Of a stretch of DNA of 64,000 nucleotides, positions 12,411 through 24,112 are shown one piece after another. The stretch spans positions 620,001 to 684,000 of the forward strand of contig JAWUZG010000177.1 in assembly GCA_036785705.1 (NCBI GenBank), in the 5' to 3' direction. How positions within the stretch are numbered: position 1 is the stretch's first letter; every line of letters starts with the position of its first letter. The DNA is from Acanthornis magna. Taxonomy: Eukaryota > Chordata > Aves > Passeriformes > Acanthizidae. The position numbers and the translations under genes are program-made. The notes under the pieces are model-generated. The model searched no databases. It was not told the DNA's origin and was given only the letters and a program-made list of their open reading frames with translations.

Positions 12411-12577
12411 ATGAAGAGCCTGGTTAAACTGGTCAGGAATGATCTGTGCTTGGCAATCCATGCTAAGCCTTCCTGATCAGTTTATTCTCCTCCTTGTCGC
12501 CAAGGATATGTTGCAAGAAGAATCCCATCTGGTTTTCCTGGAGGCCAAAGGGAGTCCTTTACATCCCCAGATTTTCT

Positions 12578-12722
12578 GGGTTTTGGGTTTTTTTGGGTTT
12601 TTTTTTGTTTTTTGTTTTGTTTTGTTTTTTGGGGGGGTGGTTTTGTTTGTTTGTTTGTTTGGGGTTTTGTTTGGTTTTTTGGGGTTTTTTTTTGTTTTTT
12701 TGGTTTTGGGGTTTTTTTTTTG
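12578..12722. repeat. G/T-rich low-complexity tract
   Basis: GGTTTT, GTTTTTT and GTTTG units with several runs of four or more G (for example near 12630, 12660 and 12680). The - strand is correspondingly A/C-rich, giving a Lys/Gln-rich spurious frame. Confidence 0.93.
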
Positions 12723-12727
12723 TCAGC

Positions 12728-12902
12728 CTAATCACAGAATCGTGGAATGATTTGGGTTGGGACCTTAAAGCCCCTCCAGTTCCAACCCCGTCCATGTTCA
12801 GGGACACCTCCCACTGTCCCAGGCTGCTCCAAGCCCTGTCTAGCCTGGCCTTGGACACTTCCAGGGATCCAGGGGCAGCCACAGCTGCTCTGGACAATAA
12901 CC
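12728..12902 (-). repeat. CR1 LINE 3' end
   Basis: Starts AATCACAGAATCGTGGAATG on the + strand (inverted CR1 terminus), continues CACTGTCCCAGGCTGCTCCA and GGGATCCAGGGGCAGCCACA, and stops at CTGCTCTGGACAAT. It lies directly after the G/T tract. Confidence 0.9.
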
Positions 12903-13097
12903 TTTGAGGAAATTCAGGTCACCTTATCTATCAAGTTCTACTTAAATATGAAACCAGATTTAATAACAACGAAAGAAGGATAATGATGCACTTTATATTG
13001 GACTGATGAAGAAAAATAGTTTTGCTTTTAAAGATGCTGTGTTTTGACTAAAATAGTGGGAAAATCCAGAGTTAAAAGAATGAACTGTAAGGGCTTT

Positions 13098-13366
13098 TCA
13101 CAGAATCATGGAATACCCTGAGTCAGAAGGGATGGACAAGGACAGCTCCAGGCCCTGCACAGACACCACAACAATCCCACCCTGTGCATCCCTGGGAGCG
13201 CTGTCCAAATGCTCCCGGAGCTCTGGAGCTGTGTCCATTCCCTGGGCAGCCTGGGCAGTGCCCAGCACCCTCTGGGGGAAGAATCTTTTCCTGAAATCCA
13301 ACCTGACCCTCCCCTGGCACAGTTCGGCCGTTCTCATGGATCCTGTCCCCGGTCACCAGAGGGAAG
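13098..13366 (-). repeat. CR1 LINE 3' fragment
   Basis: Begins TTTTCACAGAATCATGGAAT and continues CAGTGCCCAGCACCCTCTGG and TTTCCTGAAATCCAACCTGA, then fades near CCGGTCACCAGA. Inverted copy of the subfamily seen at 10126. Confidence 0.88.
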
Positions 13367-14214
13367 TGATCAGTGCCTGACTCCTGTAAGACCAAAGGAT
13401 CCTCAGGGCAGGCAGCAGGATGGTCAAATGTGCCACAAATTTCTGAGATTTCTGGGAATTTATGCCCCAGGTTGTGCTTGCCCTCACCTGAGATAAATGT
13501 GACCGTCTTGCCTAAATCCTTGTTCTTAGTTTATCATGGCCTGAACTTGGAAAAAAACCAAAACTGGGGCAGATCTGCAGGGCTTTTTCTCCCCCTTCGC
13601 AGACTTTTTTCCCTGCCTCTCCCAGGCCCCGCTGCTGTTGTACTAGATCAAGTTCTGTACATATATTTAAATGTAATAAGATAGATTACAAGAATTGATT
13701 TTCCCCAGGGTCAGGTCGATAAGGCTGTATAAGCAGGGAATATACAATGGATCAGGAAGAGCTGGCTGGAGTAGATTAATTAATGAGATGCAGGATAGAA
13801 ACATCCAAGGAACCGCGGCTCCTCTCGGCTCACCTGAGCTATTAACGGGAATCTCTGGCGGCATCGAACGCTCGCTGCCAGCCCAACAATACACAAATTT
13901 CTCTTGGAGTAATCACAGCAGTGACAGAGCTTTTGAAGATCCAAAGGTTACTCTGCCCTTACTCTTTCAAGGAGAAATCACAGTGGGAAGTAAATAAACT
14001 TTTGAACAGCGCAGCGCTGACCTACCTAATCTTTATTGCAATCTAACGGGGGAAATAAAAAACCTGCTGTAAATTGTGAGTCGCTTTTTATTTTCCCAGA
14101 GATGTTCAGTGTTTGGAAACAACAGGGAAAATAGGAGAGAAAATAAAGAGATGCTGCTTACTGGCAGTGTTGGGGAAAATATATTGGGTCATCTGTACGG
14201 AGTAATATATTTTT
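13367..14214. other. Intergenic, nothing recognised
   Basis: Unique sequence. No gene or repeat recognised. Confidence 0.5.
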
Positions 14215-14640
14215 ATTCACAGAATGATAGAATTAAGGTTGGGAAAGAGCTGTAGGATCATTGAGTCCAACTGTCAAGCCAGCACCATGGTCACCATTAA
14301 ATCATGTCCTCAAGTGCCACATGCACACACTTTTTGAACACATTCATGGATGGGGACTCTACCACTGCTCTGGGCAGGCTGTGACAGTGCTTGGCAACCT
14401 TTCTAGGGAAGAAATGTTCCCTGATGTCCACCCTGAGCCTCCCCAGTCCAGCCTGAGGCCGTTCCCTCTCCTCCTGTTGCTGTTCCCTGGAGCACAGCCT
14501 GACCCCCCCGGCTGTCCCCTCCTGGCAGGAGCTGTGCAGAGCCACAAGGTCCCCCTGATCCCCTTTGCTCCAGGCTGAGCCCTTTCCCAGCTCCCTCAGC
14601 CTCTCCTGGGGCTCCAGACCCTTCCCCAGCTCCATTGCCC
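14215..14640 (-). repeat. CR1 LINE 3' fragment, about 425 bp
   Basis: Starts TATTCACAGAATGATAGAAT, then GAGTCCAACTGTCAAGCCAG, CACCCTGAGCCTCCCCAGTC and GGCAGGAGCTGTGCAGAGCC, ending near CCCAGCTCCATTGCC. Same subfamily as the copies at 30130 (-), 45085 (+) and 53330 (+). Confidence 0.92.
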
Positions 14641-16254
14641 TAATTAAAGAGTCTGATGGTCAGAAGAGATCAGGAGATGTCATTTTTTCCATGATGCACA
14701 GCTGGACTCTAGAAGGGCTCTGAAACAGAAGTGTGGCGTGTGCTGCACCTCCCTTACTGCATTTCTTTTTCCTTTCTTGGCTGTTTCTGAAAAATTTCCC
14801 ATAAGAGAAGAAGACATTTTAAATAACAAAACTTTCTTCTTGAAGACATTGCTAAGCTCATCAGGAAAAACGGGTGAAAAGTTTAGCCCAATTCAGACAC
14901 GTGGTGCAGTCACTGCAACTTCAAAATCATTTCAGATTTGAGCGAGCAGGACAGAGTTTAGTTCTGGGAGTTAGGACAGGCTGGACACAAAAGAACCAGG
15001 GTTTTTCAGGGTTTTTCAGGGTTTTTCAGGGTTTTTCACAGTTTTTCAGGCACACGATTTTCATACCAGCTGTGATTTTCCACGCTCGTTCACCGAGCAG
15101 TGATATTTTCCTAAGAGGTTGCTTGACCTTTTCATTACCATTATTTATGGGCCAGTAATGTGCAGCGTGTTTTAAACCCCAGAACGAGTCCTGCTGGGTG
15201 AAAGGTTGATATTTTAAGGGAACTTTTCTCTGCTGCAAGTTGATTATTGCTGATCGTGGTGCTGTCGACATCGGACATTTATGGAGTCTGTTTAACCTCT
15301 GCTAATCCCTGAACGTTTTGCAAATGAATGATCAGGTGCTGAAGGTTTTCCTGCCTTCAGCAATATCACCAGAAATATCCTAATTTACACCAAAAGTGGC
15401 CCAGCACGGCAATGTTCCAATCAGGACAACTGATTCCTCCCTAGAAACAAATTTTGGGATGCTTAGCTGCTTCTTTATGATTTTTCATGATCCTTAGACA
15501 AGCTGGGGGCTCTTAGCTCTTGTCTGTGTCTTCCAATTTTTTTTCCTGATCAGTTTATCACCATTCCCTCTCCTTCATATCCTTGGGCAGCCACAGCAGC
15601 TCAACACAGCTCCGATTCGGCCAATATTTCCTTGGGTTTTGTGGATTTTGTGGAATCCTTGATGGATTCCTGGTCTTGGGAAGGATAAAGTGGAGCTGGA
15701 AAAGGTTATGGGAAGGTTGAGAAGCAATGGGATGGCTCTCACAGCAGCAATGGTCATAGAGGCTCCACAGGCTCTGTGTGTGGGGAAATGGGGAAAAAAA
15801 TAGGGGGAAAGGGAGAATGATGTTAGAGATCTGTAAAGAGAAGAAGGTCATGGAGAAAATGAGTTGTTCACTGACTTTGAAAGCCAAGAACTCTGGGAAT
15901 ATCAGGGATGAGGAGGTGAAAGGTTCAGAGCAGAGGAGGAAAGGCCTCACACTCACTGCTGCAAGAGGTGGGTGCTGAAATTCCTCAGCGGCTCAGAAAA
16001 GCATAAGTGGATAAACACCCCGAAGTTTATAAAACACTAAGGTGGCAATTAAGACTTACAAAATTCATTATCTACAAATTTCTGGAGGATGGGAGAGCAC
16101 ACCAAGCAAATCTGTTTGGATGTTTGCTCTTAGGAGCAGGACATTGAACAAGAGACAGCTTTGGGGCGAGCTGGGATATTCTTCCTTACGTTCCTGTCTA
16201 TGCACTTGTAAAATTCAGGTCTTTAAAGAAAAGAAGAGGTCAGGCCTGCCTGAG
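14641..16254. other. Intergenic, mostly unrecognised
   Basis: Unique sequence, with a 10-bp tandem run noted separately at 14998 and a purine-rich stretch at 15778-15960. No gene identified. Confidence 0.5.
14998..15049. repeat. 10-bp tandem repeat, 5 copies
   Basis: GGGTTTTTCA repeated four times, then a variant unit CAGTTTTTCA. Confidence 0.9.
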
Positions 16255-16372
16255 TTTGTTTGTTTGTTTGTTTGTTTGTTTACAGGTTTTGGTGGGGGTT
16301 TTTTGTTTGTTTTTTTTGGTTTTGGTTTTGGTTTTGGTTTCTGGTTTTTGGGGTTTTTGGGGGGTTTTTTTG
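16255..16372. repeat. G/T-rich low-complexity tract
   Basis: (GTTT)n from about 16257, then TTTTGG hexamers and GGGGTTTTT units. Similar to the tract at 12578. Confidence 0.92.
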
Positions 16373-16462
16373 CACTGGAATGACCCAATTTTCCCCTTTT
16401 TTTCTGTGACTGCTTGAAAACGGAGACCTGGCAATCAAGATCCATTTCATCTGGAAGCCAAT

Positions 16463-16620
16463 CCCCAATTCACGGTGTCAATTGGAGTAACAGAGCCACT
16501 GGGACGTTCTCTGAGAGAGAATTGCCATGGTGCATTTGATGACCCCCAATTCACTGTAAATTGGAGTAACAGAACCTCTGGGATGTTCTCTGAGTGGGCA
16601 TTGCCACGGTGCATTTGATG
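16463..16620. repeat. Two-copy direct repeat, about 80 bp
   Basis: CCCCAATTCAC...TTGGAGTAACAGA...TTCTCTGAG...GGTGCATTTGATG occurs at 16463-16543 and again at 16544-16620 with scattered differences. A local tandem duplication. Confidence 0.88.
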
Positions 16621-17267
16621 CAGACCTCATGTTCTTGATGCGATGTTTTGCTCTGTCTAGGAAATGCTTCATTTGTCTTTTCCTCCCAAAGGTGATTTCA
16701 GTTGGTGTTTTTGTTCTGCATTTTGAAAGCAAATGGCGGTAGCACGACACGGAATTTAGCAGCAGCGCTAAATCCATTCTGGGGATGTTCTGACTGAATC
16801 CGTTACTCCCCACTTGCCACTGCAAATGGAAAAATGAAATAGATGCTGATAGAACAGCTGAGTTTTATTTTATTTATATCACTGTATAAATGATATAAGT
16901 GCCTAAGTGCCTTGACACACTGCACGTGTCGCCAGCATGGACCGTGAGGGTGTCACAGGCTGCTGGGCTGGAGCACACCAGCCTGGGTTCCAGTGCTGTC
17001 TGACGTGACAGCTAATGACAGAAAGAGCTTCATCCCACCCTGGAGGGCTCAGCTTTGCACACAGACACAGCTCCAGTCAGACCAGACCGTGCTCACAGTG
17101 CTCGTGGGATCCACGAAGATTCCTTGTGAGGTATCCACGTCCCCACAAGATTTGGGTTCTCCTGGGAAGGAGAAGTTCTTTGTTTCTTAACCTTCTGCTC
17201 AGCAATGCCCTTGGAGCAGCCACTCTCTCTCCATGGTCTGTAGGGTTAATCAGCCAATGGAAACCAG
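16621..17267. other. Intergenic, nothing recognised
   Basis: Unique sequence; no gene or repeat family recognised. Confidence 0.5.
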
Positions 17268-17668
17268 AGAATCACAAAACATTGAATGGGAAGGGACCTC
17301 AAAGCTCATCCAGTGCCACCCCTGCCATGGGCAGGGACACCTGCCACTGTCCCAGGCTGCTCCAAGCCCTGTCCAGCCTGGCCTTGCACACTTCCAGGGA
17401 TCCAGGGGCAGCCACAGCTTCTCAGGGAATTCCTGCCTGTTCTAGTGCTTGACCACACCCTGAGTAAAGAATTCATTCCTAAAATCTAACCCTGCTCTTT
17501 GTCAGTTTAAAACCATTCCCCTTGTCCTGGTGCTATCTGCCAATATAAAAAGTCACCCTGTCTCCTTTTTATAACCCCCTTCAGGCCCTGGAAGGGGCCC
17601 TAAGGTGTCCCCAGACCCTTCTCTTCTCCAAACTGGACACCCCCAGCTCTCCCAGCCTGGCTCCATAG
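17268..17668 (-). repeat. CR1 LINE 3' fragment, about 400 bp
   Basis: Begins AGAATCACAAAACATTGAAT, continues CACTGTCCCAGGCTGCTCCA, TGACCACACCCTGAGTAAAG and CCATTCCCCTTGTCCTGGTG, and ends near CCCAGCCTGGCTCCATAGGG. It retains more of the element interior than the other inverted copies. Confidence 0.92.
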
Positions 17669-18537
17669 GGAAATAGTGTGTAAATGTTCACATCAATGGG
17701 CTTTTCAGTATTTGGACAGACAGCACTATCAAATCTATCTAACCCAGCATTTCCCTGGCTCAGTAACAATGCAAGAAGCAGGAATGCTGTTCCTCCTCAC
17801 TCTCCCTATCCCATCCAGCTCATTATCCCACTGGATATTATTATGGGAGCATTATTCTGGGCGTCTTCACCGCTCGGCTGCTGCAGAAATGCAAAGTGAT
17901 GCTCAGACACGGTGTCCCTGCTGTTCTGCTGGGGATCTCAAGCACAGGCAGCCCTGCTGCGCTGCCTAATGGCCACAGGATCCCACTGGCACCTCGGATC
18001 CAGCCCGGCTGCTCCTGGCACGCCTCCGAGAAGGACGGCTCAGATGGGCAGATGTGTGGGAAAAGCTGGAATTTCAGGTTAAAACAGACCCCCGGGCAGA
18101 TTGTCGCGGTTACATCGTCGTTGCTCAAATTGCCCGCTTGTGGAAGCAGCAAATTCCATGCTGGGAAGCACACGGAGCAGGTGGAGTGGAGTGTGGAACA
18201 CCTCCTACACCCGGGGATAAGTGGCTGTGTGGGAGCAAGGGCTCTCTGCCAGGTGACATTTGGAGTTATTACTGCTATTTGTCACTCTCCGAGTCAGAAA
18301 ACAAGTTACAGAGAGTTTGGCACCAAAGAGATGGACCTTGCCGTGAAATCAGTCCACTGCAGGATGGATTTTCCCTGACTGAGGATACCAAGCAATTAAG
18401 AAGGAAAGGAAGCATTTATTAACCTGCTCTATGAACTTTGAGCTCCTCAGGAGGCACGAAAAGCAAGTGAAGCATCTCAGCATGTCTGGAGAGTCTGGGG
18501 AAAATGGGAGACAGATTGGGATGTTTAAGACTCCTCA
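17669..18537. other. Intergenic, nothing recognised
   Basis: Unique sequence, including the 160- and 122-codon overlapping open frames at 17896-18422, which have no recognisable domain and no splice support. Confidence 0.45.
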
Positions 18538-18542
18538 GAACC

Positions 18543-19170
18543 TGTGGGATTTGTCCCCAGTTTTGTTTCGGATGGTCGGGACAGAGAAGAGATCTCTGAA
18601 GTTTGGTGTTAGAGCATGAGGTTTATTGTGAAAGGGCGTGGGGGTAGGGGAGCTGCCAGGAGCTGCCAGACACAGCTCAGAGCAGGGCAGAGAGGTGAGA
18701 GAGAGAGAGAGAGAAGAAAAGTACAGAATACAGAATCCCGTGGTTGCCATTTACAATACAATTAATCATCTTCTGTGCTGAATATTCTAATTTTCACTAA
18801 CCAATCTAAAACAAGCTACAACTCCTACAACATTTACATACAGCCTAGGAGAGTCATTGCATTACCATACGGCGTTAGATTTTAAACTCTAAAAACTGCT
18901 TTTTGGACCCTCTGCCGAGTTGGCAGGGTCTGCTCTGACCCTTGGGCCTGTCTGCAAGCAGAGGGGATTGTTTAATCAAAAAGGGGGATTGTTTAATCAA
19001 AAGGGGATTACCTTCAGTGGCCATGCCATTGTTTTCCAGTTGTTCAGTCACTGGGGTTTGGTATCTCAAAGCTTGTCTTCATTTCAATCTCGCTTATAGT
19101 TTCCATATTCTCAGCATCTTTTGCCAGGTAATCATATTTATAAGGCTTTCCTATTTCATCCTCCCCAACA
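18543..19170 (-). mobile_element. Solo LTR of an endogenous retrovirus (628 bp)
   Basis: Read on the - strand it starts TGTTGGGGAGG and ends CAAATCCCACA, the TG...CA form of a retroviral LTR. It is flanked by a perfect 5-bp target-site duplication, GAACC, at 18538-18542 and 19171-19175. Near its - strand 3' end is AATAAA (CACAATAAACCTCATG), with about 90 bp of R/U5 after it, and a CT-rich stretch upstream. It contains a tandem of GGGATTGTTTAATCAAAA on the + strand (about 18962-19010). No internal retroviral sequence flanks it, so it is a solo LTR formed by recombination. The 5-bp duplication fits an ERVL-like or class I element. The family name is not assigned. Confidence 0.9.
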
Positions 19171-19342
19171 GAACCCTGGAATGGTTTGGGTGGTTAGGGA
19201 CCTTAAATCCCATCCAGTGCCACCCCATCCATGGGAAGTGACACCTGCCACTGTCCCAGGCTGCTCCAAGCCCTGTCCAGCCTGGCCTGGGACACTGCAG
19301 GGATCCAGGGGCAGCCACAGCTTCTCTGGGAATTCCATCCCA
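19171..19342 (-). repeat. CR1 LINE 3' end, split by the LTR
   Basis: Starts GAACCCTGGAATGGTTTGGG, the inverted CR1 terminus, exactly at the target-site duplication of the preceding LTR. The outermost CR1 bases (TCAGAACC, equivalent to ACAGAATC) lie on the far side at 18535-18542. The CR1 continues to CAGCCACAGCTTCTCTGGGA. Confidence 0.9.
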
Positions 19343-21066
19343 GGGCCTCAGGAGTCTCTCAGCATCACTCATGTATCTCAAGGTGCTTTGCTCCAGGAAC
19401 AGCAGTGCCTTGTCATCAGTGCCACAGGAGCAACGTTTTAGGGATTGATGAAGCAGAGATAGACAGTGGCATATTGATTTAGGAAAGGTGGGAAGGTAAT
19501 TTAGCTGTCAGGACAAATAAGGGAGGGGTGGATTTTTGCAGTATTCAGTAGGATAGGGGAGAAAAGAGAAGTCAAACATGATCTTCAGTTTCATCAGCCA
19601 GAAGGCAAGAAGAAGAATGGTGTTATTAAGTGTGTTTAGTTAACAGAGGTAATAGAGGGAGTTTAGAGGGAAGTGACTCCTTTGGGAAGCTGCAGCTGAA
19701 TTCTACAGTTCCCGGAGTGCCCCAGTGGAAATTCAGATAAATTTGTAAACAACTGCAGATGAGGGGAGGGTGAAAATGAATGATGGAATAAACAGGATCC
19801 TGACTATGAAATGAGGTCAGGCAAAGCAGATTAATAAGTCACCTAATTCGTGCTCCCCAGATGAAAGAATATGCAAATTGAGACCTCGGGAAGGTGGTGG
19901 AAGATGCAAATCAGAAGAGATGGACTGGAGAACAGAAGGCAGATCCCTGCAAGCCACCGATGCGCAGGAGAGTTTCAAACCTGCCTTGAAATGAAACTAT
20001 CACTTGATGGATAAAAAACTCCAGAAGATTCCAAAATATAGGGAAAAGTGAGAGGAGGATGGGGATGGCTGCAGAGAGAGAAATACTCAGAGAGTGTCCA
20101 CAGAGGTGACAGTGCCACCAAGTCATGGGAGTCAAGAGGAAGCAAGAACTCAAAGGGAAAGAACATAATGGGGGATGGAAATAAAGCAAGGTTTGGCCAC
20201 TTGCTCAGGTAGGAATCAGTCGAAAATGGTTTCCATGGAGACAGATGATGCTGGGTGGAGAAGGTGAATGGAGAGGGGAAAAAAATGAATGCAAGAGAGA
20301 TACATAGATAGAAGAAGTGAAAAGAGATGGGACAATAACTGGAATCACAGAAGAATCCAGAAAAGGGATTTTTTTGTGGCGGTAAGAGTGTTTTTGAAAG
20401 GGGAATTAAAGTATGAAAGGGAAAAGAAAATGTCCATAGAGAAGAGAGAGTCAGGGAAGTTGGAGCTAATTTTAAGATTTGAAAGTGAGGTTCATGCAAA
20501 ATTAATTTAAACCAACACGAGGTTTGCAAAGCTTCAGAAGGAGCAGGTCCCACTTGTACACATCCTATTTGAAAAATTAGGAACAGCCACATTTGCACAC
20601 AGATGAGATTTTAGACCCAACTGTTCCCAGCTTTATTCCCATTCCATGTCCGCTCTGCACTGAGCTGATCGTGGCAATGTCAGCTTGCTGGCAGCTCTGG
20701 GTCTTGCCAAATCCCTCTATAGTGAAATTGCAGCCCAAATTTAATTTACAGAGCCTGGATTATCACACGTTGTGCCCAGACAGAAAAATGAGCTCTCCTC
20801 TGCTGTCTGCATGAAAAACCAGCCATGGAGAAGCAGGGCCTTGGGAAGCCAGGTGTGGATTGAATTCCTGGTGCAAAGCAAAGGTTACTGAGGGATTCTC
20901 AGACAATGGTGTGCAAACTTTCTAGAGACTGGGAAAACCCACCTGAGTGGCCACCAGCTCTTCTTCTGCCACTCACACGATTGTCTGAGAAGTGAGTCCT
21001 GACCATGAAACTGCCCCACATGGAGAACAGCATCTCTACCCTTCCCAGCCAGGACTTCCCTTATTT
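19343..21066. other. Intergenic, purine-rich in part
   Basis: No gene or repeat family recognised. The + strand from about 19850 to 20510 is strongly A/G-rich, which leaves a long stop-free frame of 207 codons on the - strand (19975-20598), rich in Pro, Ser, Phe and Leu, without domain or splice support. Confidence 0.5.
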
Positions 21067-21070
21067 GTTT

Positions 21071-21569
21071 TGTTGCCTTTTGGATGGTCTTAGAATTATG
21101 AGGCAGACACTACCAAAGGGATAAAAGGGTTTTACTTCGGTATTTTAACGGGAAAATTCCACAGCAGGTGGAACACGCTGAGATGCACACTCATATAACA
21201 TGTATACAATTTTATGAACCTTCCAAATTAGTATATCTCTCTAGAATCCCCCAGTAAGAAACTTAATAAATGAAGTAATGTTTTCCTGTTATAAAGAATC
21301 CCTCCCCAAATGAGGCTAGAGCTCAGTTTACAAAATGTGTTTCAGAGAGAAGGTTTCAACCAAGGTTGAAACCTCGAGTTTTTGATAGCGTAGGGCTCTC
21401 TTGCCTCCTGCTGCAAATGTTTGGTCTTTCTGCCTTGCCCAAAATGAAGTGAGAATATCAGACTACAAAAATTACAAGCATGTAAGCTAGAGTACAGAGA
21501 ATATCTAAAGGGTACAGAAAATATACAAAAGGGCATATAAAAAGAAAAGGCAAAAATCGTCAGGCATCA
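21071..21569 (-). mobile_element. Solo LTR of an endogenous retrovirus (499 bp)
   Basis: Read on the - strand it starts TGATGCCTGACG and ends AAAGGCAACA. A 4-bp duplication, GTTT, flanks it at 21067-21070 and 21570-21573. AGTAAA in the - strand sequence CCGAAGTAAAACCC, about 60-70 bp from the end, is a plausible poly(A) signal. A 22-bp near-perfect palindrome (21352-21373) lies inside. The ends and duplication are the main evidence; the duplication is short and could be chance, so the call is less firm than for the 18.5-kb LTR. Confidence 0.75.
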
Positions 21570-21834
21570 GTTTCAGTAAGGACTCAGTCCAGCAGCCAGC
21601 ACGGACAGCACTTATTTCACCTCCCAAAATCTCACACCCCAGCAGGAGCCTGCAGGCACTGAACTGCCTCTCGGTGGGTTCCAGCAGTGCCCCTCGGTAG
21701 CTTCCAGCAGTGCCCCTCGGTGGCTTCCAGCTGGAGAGGGCTGAGCTGGTGCATGGCCGGGATGAAGCTGCAAATGGAAGAGCATTCCACCTTCAAATCC
21801 CATTATCCTTTCTGGGATTAAGTGGCAGCAACCA

Positions 21835-21973
21835 TAGAACCACAGAATGGCAGCATGGTTTGGGTTGGAAGGGACCTTAAAATCATCTCATTCCAAGCCC
21901 CTGCCATGGCAGGGACACCTTCCATTAGATCAGGTTGCTCAGAGCCCCATCCAGGCCTCCCCTGGCCAAAGCA
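21835..21973 (-). repeat. CR1 LINE 3' end
   Basis: CATAGAACCACAGAATGGCA, then GGTTTGGGTTGGAAGGGACC and CATGGCAGGGACACCTTCCA, ending near CATCCAGGCCTCCCCTGGCC. Inverted orientation. Confidence 0.9.
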
Positions 21974-23876
21974 AGGTGCTAAATCACCCGGATTTAGCTG
22001 AAATCACCACTATATCTGACTAAAAAATACATGATCAGAACTGCTCCTCTGTGTGTCTTTGCACGTTCATTTGAAAGAACTATGGCAGATCATAAACCCT
22101 GGCAACATCCCCCAAGCCCAGAGGGTTTAATGAAGAATTAAGGAGATTGTAACTGCATAGCTGAAATAATACTGAGGAAATTGAATTATTCCACCCATAT
22201 TAAATGCATATATTCTGGAGCATTTCTGCCAAAATGACTCCGCTAACCCGCGGTGTGAAATCCAGGCTGTTTTCACATGGGTGCATTAAACAAAGCTGCC
22301 TGCTACAGTACAACAGCTCTGAAGAGAAGGGAAAGGCATCAGGATGAAAAAACGCTCCCGACGTATGGTTCTATCAGCTCTAAATTGTCTCACAGATGTT
22401 TCTGGCTCCATTAGATGGAAGACTGGGTAATTTATAGAAGTCATTTTTAACAATTTGATTGTTGGTATATATCTGCTGAATTGATTGGCTGGGGAGACAG
22501 ATCTTTATTTTTATAATAGCAATAACATCCTTTGCAGATTACTGCTCAATTTATCCCTGATGTTAACCGTGCTAGCCAGCAACTCTCCATTTATATGATG
22601 CTGTTATTTCTTAATTATCAGCCTAATTGCAGGGAAAAGTCCAAGATGGATGAGATTGGCTGGGCTGGACAAGAAGCCACACAATGAGGGTTCAGCACTT
22701 TCTCCTTGGATCTGCTCCCAGCTCCAGCTGAGATCAGTGGGATTTAAACACTCAAGCTTGTGCTTTTAAATCTTTTCTTGAAGTCTGCTAATCCTGTGTG
22801 GATTAGAGTGATAGTTCCCACTGAAATCGACGGGAATTTTGTTACAGATGAGATATAATGTTCCCATTTTTGCATCTAATGATGCTGGAGATACTCACCC
22901 TGGAAAAGAATGAGCTTTCTGTTCAGATCAGGAGGCTCTGACAGGCACGTGAGGATGCTCCTGGAAGAGCAGGGCAGCGGCTGTGGAATTCCTGGTGCTG
23001 CTTTTGAGGGCAGCCAGGGCCATTTAAACCCAGGTGGTTCAGCTCTTCCCCATTCTGTATCTTGGGAGGAATTTATTCCCAGCCTCTCATAGTCAGGATG
23101 TGGTTTATACCTTAAGGTTTGGCAATATTTTGTCTTCTCTGAGCTCTTTTGAAAATGTGCCTGTTTTAATTTGACAAAATAGCATCCACGCCTTTGTTTG
23201 ACTCCTGCAAGCTTCCAAGCCCCAGAATTATTTTGGGGCAGTGAGATTTGCAGCTTAATTAAGAAATCTATGATAAAATACCTTTTTACCTCAACTTTGT
23301 ATTTGTCGCCTCTCAGTTTCGTCTCCCAGTTCTCAGAGGATAGAAAAGAACTGAAAGTCTCGCTCTGCTCTCCATGGACTTCTTGTTTCTCTGCATATTT
23401 CCGCCTATTAAATAATTAAAATACTGAGGTACAGTTGTCTTCTGCATTTTCAGTTGCATAAGAGAAGACATCACTCAGTGAAATAGATAAGGAACTTGAG
23501 TCTTCCCCAAGTTCCAGGCTAAATTCCTGTATTTTGTGCTGTTGAAACTCAAGTCCTTAGTTGATTAAATTCTTCTCACAGGTATTAGTTTCAAAAACCA
23601 AATCCCAGGAATTATATTCAGTTTTTTCCTGACCTCAAAGAGTGTTTTGTTTAAAGAAGAACATGGGAGAGGGGTTAGTCTGGTAACCAAAGGACTCTCT
23701 GAAATATTCTGGTTTTATTGGAATGAAAGGATGGACGAAAGGAGAGAGAGAGTCTGTTGAAAAATGATGGAAAATTTCTTCTTTTTGGACTTTGGAAATT
23801 TTGAGGCAAGAAGGAAAAGCGGTGAAAACAGAGGTAGCTCAGTCAGGGTGAGTTCATAGGAGGTGTAGTGAGCACT
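21974..23876. other. Intergenic; repeat-free A/T-rich block
   Basis: No gene recognised. About 22130-22640 is free of recognisable repeats and A/T-rich with intact TAATTA- and CAATTTG-type words, so it may be a conserved non-coding element, but conservation cannot be judged from one sequence. Confidence 0.4.
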
Positions 23877-24112
23877 TAGGGACACCTGCCACTGTCCCAG
23901 GCTGCTCCAAGCCCTGTCCAGCCTGGCCTGGGACACTGCAGGGATCCAGGGGCAGCCACAGCTGCTCTGGCAATTCCAGCCCAGCCCCTCCCCACCCTCC
24001 CCGGCAGCAATTCCCAATTCCCAAGATCCCATCTGGCCCTGCCCTCTGGCACTGCCAAGCCATTCCCTGGGTGCTGTCCCTGCAGCCCTTGTCCCCAGTC
24101 CCTCTCCAATTG
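23877..24112 (-). repeat. CR1 LINE fragment lacking its 3' tip
   Basis: Starts inside the element at GGGACACCTGCCACTGTCCC and continues CTGCTCTGGCAATTCCAGCC, CCCTCCCCGGCAGCAATTCC and CATTCCCTGGGTGCTGTCCC to CCCCAGTCCCTCTCC. The usual AGAATC...TTGGAAGGGACC end is absent on the left, so the terminus was lost after insertion. Confidence 0.92.

Noticed and set aside
11570..12427. 285-codon + strand frame with a repeating RAVDSQEHSAG-type pattern
   Set aside because: It is a translation of the 54-57-bp tandem array; the opposite strand is equally open, and the unit resembles a CR1 tip.
19975..20598. 207-codon - strand frame with hydrophobic Pro/Ser/Phe content
   Set aside because: It is explained by the purine-rich opposite strand. 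No splice sites, domain or start context was recognised.
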